A stretch of DNA of 64,000 nucleotides from Allium sativum (taxonomy: Eukaryota > Streptophyta > Magnoliopsida > Asparagales > Amaryllidaceae), in the NCBI GenBank assembly GCA_030737875.1, contig CM060918.1, forward strand, positions 775,118,552-775,182,551, given 5' to 3'. Under the pieces are notes generated by a model, which was not told the DNA's origin, ran no database searches, and was given only the letters and a program-made list of their open reading frames with translations. Position 1 is the first letter of the stretch. Each line of letters opens with the position of its first letter. Shown here piece after piece: positions 44,289-55,441 of this stretch. Made by a program: the position numbers and the translations under genes.

Positions 44289-47200
44289 CTGGTGAACTGG
44301 CGTGAGAAAACTCATTAAGTTTACAGGTATCATCCAACTATTTTAAAGTTTAAAAAATTCAAAGAAAAGGATAATCGTAAGACCAATCCACACATAAATA
44401 TAGACGTTTTTTACCTTATGATAACTCAAAACATTTATGCATCAAAACTATTCTGATATTATAATATTGTCTAAATCAAATAAATAGCCATCTAGCATAA
44501 CACTCGCATTTTACGCTCCATGTACATAACATGTAATCAAAAACCGCGGTCGTTTATTGGGGAATGGATTTCCAACTATGACAAGGTATGTAACCACCTT
44601 CCAATAGTGTATCTCTAGAGAGGAATACACTGGGTTCAACAAGAACATCTTGCAACTCGGCCATGCATGATCGACCACTTATTGTTTTGAGTGTTCCGAA
44701 TATATTGTCACCCTACAGTTGCAGCCACCATATTCATGGAAGATACAGAAATAAAGGAAGAACAAATGAATTTTTCTCTAAATGGTGACAATACACCCTA
44801 ATGGGAGCAACCCACATAGCCCTGTTTGCTGACCGATTTTTTTCATTTCCCAATTGTGAGGCTTGAGGTTACTATTACCTTTTAGAACATATCACATCTT
44901 CATTCATTTTAAATGCCACATTGTCAAATTACAAATTGATTTCTCCAATACCACGGGTATAAAGAAAAGAGAAACTAATTTATCCACCACCAAGAATAGT
45001 TTGAAGAAATCAGTGTACCTGATTCGTTAGGCATACTCTGTCAGACATTTGTCCATACAAGTCATCCAACATGATGAACCGAAGGCACCCTCCTACCACA
45101 TCCTTATATAGGAATCACCCCCAGTATCAGTAGCGAGTAATCCTTACAGTCCGAAGATTTCAATCACGACAGAATTATTGCCAAAATATCCCTGGGAACT
45201 TAACCAGATAAATTCAACAAGTATTCCTTTCAGTCATGAAGATTCATAGTCTTCGACTGCCCCATCTTTAATTAGCATCTCCGACATTTAATATTCGTTC
45301 ATTCGGAATGGATTTCAAAACCAACATCAGATTGACACCACGAAAGTTTTTCGACTCAGCCAACGTACAACAGGGTCCATTTTCTTAAGAACACTTCACA
45401 TTCCCTCGGAAATCATTTCTCATATCAATAGTGTTATGGTCTATGGATTGCTTATTATATACAAAAATAATAATCTTTATTATTAATTATTTTTATCAAT
45501 AACTTTGCCATTTAGGTTTACTTCTCAAAATTCACTCAAATTCCTTTATTATATTATTTAACAAACCATTATTTTAATTTTAAACTAATGCAATAATTTG
45601 TTCTCTGCTTTTCCAAAACAATTCTCTTAACATTATAAGCCAATGTTATAACTTTCCAACTCTAGTCGATATCTATTTACTAAATGATTTGAAATACTAA
45701 TCTTTGAATCCAATATTAAATATTAGTTTCATATTAAACTTACAAGTCTATATTCACATTCCATTTTTAACTTCGTTTATTCGCTAATCTCATTCACGAA
45801 TCCTTTTTTAATCCCATTTCCTATATTTTTATAAACAATGTTCATAAATTGTAAAAAATCACTTTCAACCTCTTGAATCAATTCACATACGCTTTCAATT
45901 CCATTAGTATATTTCAATATTTAAAATCTTTTGAAAATCCATTTACGACACTTAAGTCCTTTTTCATAATCATTTTTAACACTCCAGCTTAGTTTATACC
46001 GCTTGACAAATTATTTTCTAATATCTTGGAATTTCCATTAATTATAATTTAAAATGATTATATCAAAAAGTAAACAAAACTTTATCGTTTATTTTATTAA
46101 AACAAAAATCGTATTTCAAATCTTTATACAAATATAACTTTGAAAACATTCAAAATCGATTTAACGTCGATTTCAACAATCTTTTATTTTATCAACGGTA
46201 CTAAAGAGGCAAATGTACACTAAATTACCAACCCGTAAAATAAATGTTTTATCAACCAATTTCACATCTAAATGAACACAACAAAATATATTGATAAACT
46301 TTGTCAATATCAGTGAGGAATCCTATTGGATTCCTCCAACCTATCAATTTCTACATCACAGATTCATATTTCAACATATATTATAATATATAAAATTTAA
46401 CAACTACGGTGAGGAATCCAGTTGGATCCCTCCAACATGTTAATCCCTGCATCCAAATAGGTTACCTCAAATAAAACCATTCATAAGAATATCCAATTCA
46501 AGCTGATAATTTTTATAATAGTAAATAACAACAATTTAATATCAGCTATTTTATTTAACAATAACAATTCAAACAATCTATTAAATTTAGCACGTTTATA
46601 TTACAAACGTGACCGACAAGGTAAGTTACTTCGACTGGTCCTAATCATTAAAAATCTAATTAGATGAAAGTTTAATTTAGTTCACTCAGTCAATAAATAT
46701 GAATGTACTCATCTAACAATAAACAACCATTACATACAAATATTAAACCCGACTTATATAAAATATAAGTGAGTAAACTGACTTTGATTCCCTTTATCGT
46801 TGTAGCGGTTCGGTTACAGTTAAATTAAACAGGTGTTTAATTTAACTATAAATTTCATCTACTTCTAGTTCTGCCTAAATCAGTTCCATAATGTTGTGCT
46901 CTTCGATATTCCTGTGCAACTTGTTTCGTTTAATCCCGTTCACATATGCACAAGATATACAATTATAAATATTCACGTTTTAATTAAATAATTATATTCC
47001 TTAATTAATATTATAAATGTTAGTTACATTTTCTTAGTCATAACCAGGCTCGATTTATGTCTTCTCCTTCGTTCACGGTATACCCTCATTCCTTTACGCA
47101 CGATACTGCTAACCCCAACTTCATCACGTTGTACCACCTCCGATAACCGGAGTCCCATCAACCATCGTCGGCAACCGCACCTTACCTTCCTCTGCTTACG

Positions 47201-48476
47201 GCCTGAGTCTCGTCACCTCCAGCCCTACCGTTAGCCAGTAGTTCAGACTCGAACTCCAGCACCTTTGGGCCATTTCTGGCCCCTTCAACACACTACATTT
47301 GATCACCACCGGTTCGATAATAGATCACGTGAAGCCGACCATCTTTGTTTTTGAAAGTTTTTTGAAAGAGGTGTGGATTGGGAGTAAAACGAGGGAGCGA
47401 TTGAGAAGCTTTAATGCATTGAACATTGATGGAGGCAGCAGCAGTTTAAGTGGTTGACCACGCATGAAATTGTTGGCCGAAATTCTAGGGTTTATGGGTG
47501 TTGGTTTACATTTATAGGGGAAGTTAGAATATTATATTATTAAACAAAATTTACCCATGAAGTAGCACATTAAAGCTATCACGTACGACCTCCACTTGCG
47601 ATAAAAATTGTAATCCTAGCTTAAAATAATATTTCGGGCATGATGGAACATGATTCATTGAATTCTGAAATTGTTTGTAAAATTCCCTTTGTAGTTCACA
47701 ACGTGAATCAATACACGTTTAAATTGCGTACGATCACAAAATAAATCCAATTAACTTAAAACTTGGTAATCTACAATGGTTAACCACTATGAATTTAATA
47801 AAATTAGTTTCGTTGAAATCCGAGTTCGTTCAAAAAACCGATTATTCTTAAATTCCAATTTAAATCGATAAAACGATTAAATAAAAATCTAAGCATTTAC
47901 TATTCATACGATCAAATGGTAAGACCAATCGATACAAAAATCAAAATCTCCAACGACACAAGTTTCGTTGCATTCTGAGACTGTTCTCCCAAAATGATAT
48001 TTATACGTAAAATGACGCTATTTTGTACACTAAAAAACCTGGTCTCCAAAAATAACAAACTATATACCTATCCTGACTCTAAACATCAATAAGAATTCAA
48101 CGGAATCAGTTTTGCATTTTAATTCGATCGTTATCTCAGGTTACGTACAAATTCATTACAAATCAATATAAATTTATTAAATTAATCGCTATAGTTATAA
48201 ACGATTCCATAGCGACTTTCAGAAAATTCGTTTTGGACATAACTTATAATCTATAATTTGAAATCTAGATTCTATACATTCAATTAAAGTTCAAAATGTA
48301 ATATTATGAACTACCACTACGTTACGAGCTCATTTTATAATTACATATAAATTTAACGTTCAAACTTCATCCATAATAAATGAATTTCTATATAAAAATC
48401 CATTTTTATTTCTAAACTAACATTTAAAACCAAATTAAATATCCAAAATTAATGTCCAAAAATTTGGATCATTACA
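44289..48476 (-). repeat. B1 3' LTR, inner segment
   Basis: This continues 25909 after the TSD of D (44289-44293). It aligns with 51411-52340 and then 60475-63377 of the 5' LTR, and ends TTTGGATCATTACA at 48476. A tandem pair of GGAATCC-type blocks is at 46316-46341 and 46411-46437, a GC-rich leader at 47060-47340, and a minus-strand TATA at 47509-47520. No coding region is supported. Confidence 0.9.
47509..47520 (-). promoter_or_regulatory. TATA box, B1 3' LTR
   Basis: Minus-strand CCCCTATAAATG lies 960 bases inside U3, just upstream of the GC-rich leader. Confidence 0.55.
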
Positions 48477-48489
48477 TTCCTTCCCCCTT
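48477..48489 (-). other. polypurine tract of B1
   Basis: Minus-strand AAGGGGGAAGGAA abuts the 3' LTR. The next bases include TTCGTCCCCG (about 48507-48516), as in chromovirus A. Confidence 0.85.
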
Positions 48490-48721
48490 AACAGAATTTC
48501 GTCCCCGTAATTACTAAGGTAGGAAAAATGCTAAAACCCACTATCTTTCAAAAATCCAATTTATTTTAAATCAAAAACCAATTCATTATTGTTAATAAAA
48601 CTTTTCAAAAATATCGAAAATTTTCTAACACTTCAAATTCCAAAAAAAAATTCAGTAGAGTCTCCCCAATACAGAGGGTGTTCTACGATATCGCAAGAAA
48701 AATAATGGGTGCGTTTTTTAC

Positions 48722-49806
48722 AGGTCCCTGTTATAGTTTCAAAATAGAAAAAAAACCCGGTCATAAACTTATTATAAATTAGGTCCCTATTTTCTGAAAA
48801 TTCATCAAAAAAATATAAAAAAATCATGTAAATTCGTATTTATATAAGACATGTAAACGCTAAAAAATTCAGAACAAAAAATCATCAAACAAGGCGTCAA
48901 AAATCAAAAAAACAAAAAAAAAAAAAAACGAAATTTCCAGTTAAATGCATAATAGTATGCACATATATCATTTTCCTGCATACATCCGTGCTTATTTTTC
49001 ACTACATTCATCTTCGTTGATTTTTCTTCATGTAAATACGTGCGTACATATGTGCAAATATTTCAAATACTTGCACACATTTGTGCAGGTTTATTTTCAG
49101 ATTTTAATCCGAACACAGCTTACGGAAAAGTTGCATACATATATGCAATTATCAGTAATAATTGCATAAATGTATGCAACTAATTTTTTTTGATTTCCGT
49201 ACAATCCTGACATTATTGCCAGATTTTTGAATTTTTTTTTATGAACGAAAGCACATTTTTAAAAAAAAATAAAAAAAGGCGGAAGTAATAAAATAGGTCC
49301 CTACCTATTTTTCAATAAAAAAGGCGGAAGTAATAAAAAAGGCGGGTTTAAATTTTTCAATTTTTTTTTTATATAAATTAGGTCCCTACCTTTAGCCAGT
49401 GTGTTATCCTATAAAAATGTTGCACACATGTGTGCATGTTTTCTGAGAAATTTGCACATTTGGATGCAAATAAAAATGAACTGAAATATTAACTTAAATC
49501 TATGCGCTGGAAGAACTGCAACAATTGCACATATGCATGCAATAAAATCAAAAACGTGCATAATATTATGCATTTAATTGCAGTTTTTTCTGTTTTTTGC
49601 TGTTTTCTTCTTTCTGACATTATTTTTGTTGTTTTTTTAGCTGAATTTTTTGTATAATGCATAATATATTTTATTACTAATTTACGAATTTTTTTTATTT
49701 TTTTTAATTATTATTTTATAAGTTTTGAAAACAGGGACCTAATTTATATTAAGTTTATGACCGGATGTGAGCCTAATTAAGTTTCAAAATAGGGATGTGA
49801 GCCTAA
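48722..49806. mobile_element. E: inverted-repeat element inserted in B1 interior
   Basis: The left side (48755-48795) reads CCGGTCATAAACTTATTATA then AATTAGGTCCCTATTTTC. The right side (49723-49765) is its reverse complement with few changes. Beyond these arms are further AGGTCCCT or related words (48722, and two 'gtgagccta' copies at 49768-49805). AGGTCCCTA also occurs inside at about 49301 and 49380. No transposase frame is present, so it would be a non-autonomous DNA element, perhaps Mutator-like. The exact ends and TSD are not settled. Confidence 0.55.
48945..49572. repeat. array of TGCA-armed palindromes inside E
   Basis: About ten short near-palindromes share the arms TGCAYA and TRTGCA with different centres. 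They are near 48945, 48978, 49040, 49071, 49131, 49161, 49421, 49453, 49525 and 49557. Two are perfect 16-mers: TGCACACATGTGTGCA (49421) and TGCATAATATTATGCA (49557). Others are TTGCATACATATATGCAA and ATTGCATAAATGTATGCAAC. They lie on both sides of a poly-T-rich stretch containing the inner AGGTCCCT words. Confidence 0.85.
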
Positions 49807-50949
49807 TATTCACAAAAATAATTATATATACATCGACCCACACGGTCGGAAAAAAATTCAAAAACCAAAATTTATAATTTCACGTAGGCGTGCCTTATAT
49901 AAGCGCTATTGAGAATACTTGCTCAACCTATTGCGATCTACTCAACCAAAATCTATCCTCATGGCCTTCTGGCACCTGTACTAAACTCAATTTACCATGT
50001 AAGTAACAAATACATGAAATATTTAAATAATACATTAGTGATCAACATGTGTAATTATACAAATTCCCAAAACCAAACATGTAGCATTATTCAGTTTAGA
50101 AGGTATATGCAAATACTGGGTTAAATCATTCTGTTTTAATTCATATGCAGTTTCACTCAAATGTATTATACTGGATTTCATTCTCTTGGTTTTCAATTCG
50201 TTCAACTCTTTGTTAAAACCATTTGATGAATTTCATTCAACCAGTCTTACATCTAAAAAACAAACAATGCACAATCAACATAACCCAATCAATTTGAATT
50301 TGTGTTCAAAATTAATATTTACTTGTTTAAATTCACTTGGGTTTAACATATTTTAATCATAATTGATTAACAATCTGATGGATTTTCATTCAATTATTAT
50401 TTATTCTATTTTTATTTATTCGATTTCCAAATCTAAGTCTACTTTATTTAATTCTATCTCTATATCCATTCTTAACTCGACTTAACCAAGTTAAGCTACA
50501 TTTCCAAATTCAATTAACTAATTGATCTTCTAATTAGTTCACTTCCGTCTCACAAACCAAATTCCGATTCATTCAATCTCATTTACTAATTTCACATCGA
50601 AATCACCCTTTGTTATATTAAACAATTTCAAATTTTTAATCCAATTTGAATTCCATTTAAATCAATCAGACAAACCAATATCTCAATAATTTGATAAAAT
50701 TATTTCTTTTCTATAAAAAATATAGTTTAGGTAAAATTATTTCATTTTCCCTTTTGAGAAAACAATATTATGTTCATTGTCAGTTCAAATATTACACTTA
50801 AACCGATCAGGCAACACAATACAAAACCTTTATATATAAAATCTACAAATACGCTCTCTAATATATATACACTCAAACTCAATCTAGGGTATTACTAACC
50901 CCATCTCTATCGAGTTACTCTATAGAGCCAAAATTATTACTAAAGCTTG

Positions 50950-50962
50950 TGCTCTGATACCA
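50950..50962 (-). other. primer-binding site of B1 (initiator tRNA-Met type)
   Basis: Minus-strand TGGTATCAGAGCA next to the 5' LTR start at 50964; identical to the chromovirus PBS. Confidence 0.9.
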
Positions 50963-50963
50963 C

Positions 50964-52387
50964 CGTAACGACCCAATGGGTTTCGACAACCGAATTTCGA
51001 CAATAATACATAAACCTGTATTACTGCCGAAACCTAAGTATCAAAAAACCAAATAGTTAGTAGAAAGAATTTAAAGATTGAGAAGTAGAAAGAAAGAAAT
51101 ATTAGAATAGAAGAAAAGAAAAAGGACCAACTAACCAACAATACACAAAGTCTCACATAGCAACGGGATAAAATACAATATAGAAATAAATCTTTATTGA
51201 GAGCTTGAAATAATACTTACAATCATCAGAGTACAACATACGTTCAATGCACCTGGACAGTTATAATAATTTGTCCTCATATACAACAAACATCGGAATA
51301 AGTGCTAACACGTCTGAACTCCTCCAGCGTATCTTTTGAAGTCTGTAGCATCCTAACCTGAACCTGTAAAACACGGTCTCACCCAAGCATTGCAAACGCT
51401 ACGGATTAGTCTGGTTAACCAGTGTGAGAAAACTCACTAAGTTTATAGGTATCATCCAACTAATTTAAAGTTAAAAAAATTCAAAGAAAAGGATAATCGT
51501 AAGACTAATCTCATGCTCCACATACATAGTATATAATCAAAAACCACGTGCGCTTATTGGGGAATGCATTTCAACCTATGACAAGGTAAGGAACCACCTT
51601 CCGATAGTGTATCTCTAGAGAGGAATACAATGGGTTCAACAAGAACATCTTGCAGCCTGACCACACATGACTGACCACTCACTTCTTTGAGTGTTTTGAA
51701 TATTTTTCCACCTTACAGCTGCAGTCACTATATTCCCAGGAGATACAGAAACGAAGAAGAAAAACTGAATTTTTCTCTAGATGGTGACAATACACCCTAA
51801 TGTGAGCGAACCACATAGTCATGTTGTCTACCCTTTTTTGTTATTTTCTGGTTGTAAGGCTTGAGGTTATTATTACTTTTTAGAACATGTCACGTCTTCA
51901 TTCACTCTTAATGCCACATCGTCAAACCCGTCAAATCACAAATTGATTTCCTCAATACCACGGATCTAAATCTAAGAGAAATGAATTTCTCCACTACAAA
52001 ACATAGTTTGAAGAGATCAATGTACATGACCTGTTAGGCATACTCTGTCAGGCATTCGTCCATATAAGTCATCTAGGAATAGGATGGACCAAAGGCACCC
52101 TCCTGCCACATCCTTATGTAGGAGTCACACCAAGGATCAGTAGCAAGTAGTTCTTGCAATCCGAAGATTTCAATCATGATAGAATTATTGCCAAAATATC
52201 TCTAGGAGCTTAACCAGAGTAATTCAACAAGTAGTTCTTCCGCTCATGAAGATCCACGATCTTCAACTGCTCCATCTTTAATCAACATCTTCGAAAATTA
52301 CGTATTCGTTGGTTCAGAATGGTTTTCGAATATAAATTTAATCTTGGTCTTTCTGCACCAATGATCGTATAAGTTAGATTTGATAGC
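50964..52387 (-). repeat. B1 5' LTR, inner segment
   Basis: Starts CGTAACGACCCAATGGG (first T mutated to C). It aligns with 25457-25909 and then 44289-45300. From about 52330 the similarity to the other LTR stops, 58 bases before C1 begins. Confidence 0.9.
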
Positions 52388-52943
52388 TGTTGACACGCTT
52401 TTTGGTCGAAGGTGTCATACGTCAAGAATATCATCAGAAAACACAAAGCGATTCAATTGAAGTCACGACATATTAAAAATAGGATTAAAAATGGCATCTG
52501 TTGACATGCTTTTTGGTTAAAAGCAGTTACTCTTCTGGTTAGAAAAGCGATCAAGCTTTAGGAACATTGTCAGAAAGCATAAAGTTATTTGGTCAAAGTA
52601 GCATTGCAAACATAGAAAGTTTGGAAACCCCTTTAGATGACCTCTTTTGGTTCCGAAAACATCAATTATGGTGTTTAGCACCATAACATCTACAACTCTC
52701 TGAATAAGCTTCAAGTACAACTTTTTTTTTGGCCAAAACGAACTTACAATTTGAAAGTTATGCACGTTTCCATGAACGTGCGCAGAAATCGGATCCCTCT
52801 ACCAGTATTTCGGATCCCTCACCTCTCAACATTTCGGATCCTGCTCACATAAGGATCTCGTATCCCTCAAAACACACATATTGCCTCCCTCCAGTTCGTC
52901 TCCCTCCAAACATATTTCTTGGCTCCATCTTCACCTTCTTTCT

Positions 52944-53170
52944 CATATCCCCTGGGATACGGTTTCATATCCCTTGGGATACGAAATTTCGTATCCCAGG
53001 GGTGCATATTTCGTATCCCCGAGGTACGAATTTCGTATCTTTCGAGATACAAAATTCATGTCTGAAGGGAGCATCTTACGTATCCACTGGGATATGAATT
53101 TTGTATCCCGGGGTATGAAACTGCGTATCTCAGGGGTGTAGCTTTCGTACCCCTATGTGGGGTATGAGAT
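52944..53170. repeat. GTATCCC/GGGATAC hairpin array in C2
   Basis: At least eight copies of (C/G)GTATCC or its complement alternate in inverted order over 230 bp. One stretch (52976-52997) is a perfect 22 bp palindrome made of GGGATACGAAA and its complement. Upstream, CGGATCC-type words repeat at about 52789, 52811 and 52833. Orientation alternates so that adjacent copies can pair. Confidence 0.88.
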
Positions 53171-53277
53171 TTTCCTAAACACATAGGAGTGATTCGAATT
53201 TTCTGCTGCTACTCTCCAGGGATCCGAAATTCTGCTGTGTGGTCCCCAAAATTCACCTACTTCCACCTAACCTTCCT

Positions 53278-53291
53278 TCTATAAATACCCC
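53278..53291 (+). promoter_or_regulatory. C2 LTR TATA box
   Basis: TCTATAAATACCCC lies on the plus strand, followed by a conserved AGGCTTGGCCTTCAT. The same core is in C1 at 59667-59700. Confidence 0.65.
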
Positions 53292-55319
53292 AAGGCTTGG
53301 CCTTCATTTGGATCCTTTTTTCCACGAACTCTTGGACTAGAGAGCTCCAAAACCGTCATTAATGGCAGCCATCTCCTTTTTCATGGCCATTGGACATGGC
53401 ATGAACAACTAAAACGTTGCCCAAATGTTTTGCATCATCTTTTGGACATCTACAAGGATAAATACATTGTTATTGGGCTATTTTAAATATTTTGAATAAT
53501 TCTATTGTAACACTTTGTATTCAACTATTGTCTGAATTCGTAAAACATTGTAATCGAATATTATATGATGAATGATTACTATGAAGTGACGTAGGCGTTA
53601 GTGCCGAACCACTATGAAAGTTATGTCTCCCTGCGTTTACTTTATTTTATTACATATTTTGGATTACTGTGTTGCTAATACACTTGCATACACGTTGGGT
53701 ATTGGCATGCGATAATTTTCCACGTCAACAACATCGATTCGTAAAATTGTCGTCGATGGACTCGGAAAAAACGGCATAGCGAAAACACATGATCAACACT
53801 GTCCGATCAACTCGGTTGAGCACTTCGGTTCGATCATGTGGAAGAACTCGTCGCACAAAAATATATGGATTTGGTGAAAACAGTGTCGCGTGCTAAAAAA
53901 ATAGCTGATTGACACGCGAAAAACATGAAAAACCACGATAAAAATCTTGTTTGATCAATCTGGTAAAAGTGGCAAGCTTAGGCTTGGCACGTTGAAAAAC
54001 ATGCCAAAAACATGTCTGATCACTCAAAAAATACATGTTGCGCCTTGGTTGATCACCTAGAAAAATATGGTCGATCATTAGATCTGGCACACTCAAAATA
54101 GACTGATCAACTCAGCCTGACCACATATTTCGGCGTGCACGCATCGGGATTTTTAACCTGGCAAAATGGCTTGGCAGGCATCCTACTTCGCATCGCATCA
54201 AGTCTCGGATCGCATCGCATCAAGTGTGATGCAATATTTGGATCGGGCAAGAAAAAGCGGCCGATCAGCCAATTTCTGGATGCGAAAAATCGAAATAGCA
54301 TATGTGTGATGAGATGGAAACATGAGCCCAACACGGTGATCTTATGCAAGATTTATGGGCGGGATTTTGGCAAGAAGATTTACCATGTTTTCTAATGCGA
54401 AAATCTCGTGATCACATTGGCCTGATGCGATGAAATCTCGAGCGCAACACGGGTTCTCTGAAGTGATTTCCTATGATGCGATGGGATCTGGGATCGTGCC
54501 ATATCACTTGGCACGCAACAGATGCCTTGCGGATCACCAGAAATCAAGTGATCCCCACGTGTTTTCACACATTTTACTGATTCAATCTAGCATATGCCCA
54601 AGATCCGATTTTTTGACTCTAACAAGCGTCGGATGCGACGAGGCTTGTGATGAGATTTTTCATATCCGATCATGATGCGATGCGATTTTTCATGTGTGGG
54701 CAATGTAGGATGCGCTTTTCTGACAGTGGACCCCTAACCCACTCACCTAGAAATACCCCCAAGCTTGGCCTTCATATGGATCTTTTTCCCATGAATTTTT
54801 GGACTTGTTGGAGCTCTCAAGCATCATTAATGGCTTTCATCTTCTTCTCCATGACTATTCGACATATAATGGACCACAAAAAGGTTGAACAAACGTTTTC
54901 CATCAATTTTTGAACATCAACAAGCATAATTACACTGTTTTTGGCTATTTTGGGCGTTTTTGGATTTCTTGGACGTTGTAGCTTCTTTTCCAGACATAGT
55001 TGACCAAGTCAACACAGTTTTCACTCAACAAAGAAGAAGAAGGGAATTTTGGTCAAAGTTTAGAATTAAAAAACTTTTTGTTGTTCTATTGTAACTCTTT
55101 ATACTCAAATATAGTCCGAACTTGCACAACATTATATTCGACAAACATACGATGAATGATTATTTTAAACTGGACGTAGGCTTTAGTGCTGAACCACTAT
55201 AAAATGTTGTGTTCTCCCACATTATATTACTTTACATTTGGATTATTATGTTGCTAATACACATACATCAAGGGTTAGCGTGTGCGGAATAAAACGACAA
55301 TTCCCCATGTCAAGACTTT

Positions 55320-55341
55320 GGCGTGCCAGGAAGAGGGACAA
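55320..55341 (+). other. putative PBS of C1
   Basis: TTGGCGTGCCAGGAAGAGGG follows the LTR end by about two bases. TTGGCGTGCCAGGTAGGGG-type sequences are, to my knowledge, usual at this place in Tat elements. The tRNA was not checked. Confidence 0.55.
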
Positions 55342-55441
55342 CACAGCTTTGACCTCTGCTTCGGACATTTTCTCGGATTAGTCTTCGTATTTTGTATTTA
55401 GTTTCAATTTCCGAATTTGACTCAATTACTCGCTTTTCATC

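Larger units (their letters stand above)
48477..50963 (-). other. B1 interior, non-coding
   Basis: About 2.5 kb between PPT and PBS, of which about 1.1 kb is insertion E. What remains (about 48490-48720 and 49810-50949) is AT-rich with no gag, protease or RT motif on either strand. Only the ends are recognisable as retroelement sequence. Confidence 0.75.
52499..53730 (+). mobile_element. C2: solo LTR nested in the C1 5' LTR
   Basis: The 1232 bp unit, TGTTGACATGC...CCACGTCAACA, is flanked by GCATC (52494-52498) and ACATC (53731-53735), a TSD with one change. C2 and C1 share LTR termini and the promoter core (TCTATAAATACCCC at 53278-53291 and 'ggcttggccttcat' after it) but differ in the U3 repeats, so they are related subfamilies. 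No internal region is left. Confidence 0.88.
52388..55317 (+). repeat. C1 left (5') LTR, interrupted by C2
   Basis: Segments 52388-52498 and 53731-55317 align with 58508-60213. Shared words include 'ttgatcgacacacgaaa'-like runs, GCATCGCATCAAGT and the core AAACTTGGCCTTCAT. Its TATA copy has decayed to AGAAATACCCC (about 54750). The DNA is full of GATGCGAT and its complement ATCGCATC (54180-54700). Confidence 0.85.

Noticed and set aside
48945..49572. TGCA palindromes as a possible CRISPR-like array
   Set aside because: The palindromes differ in sequence, spacing is irregular, and this is plant nuclear DNA.
52729..53141. Overlapping 122- and 86-residue plus frames rich in repeats
   Set aside because: They are translation of the C2 palindrome array. 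Several frames are open at once, as expected from a repeat without stop words.
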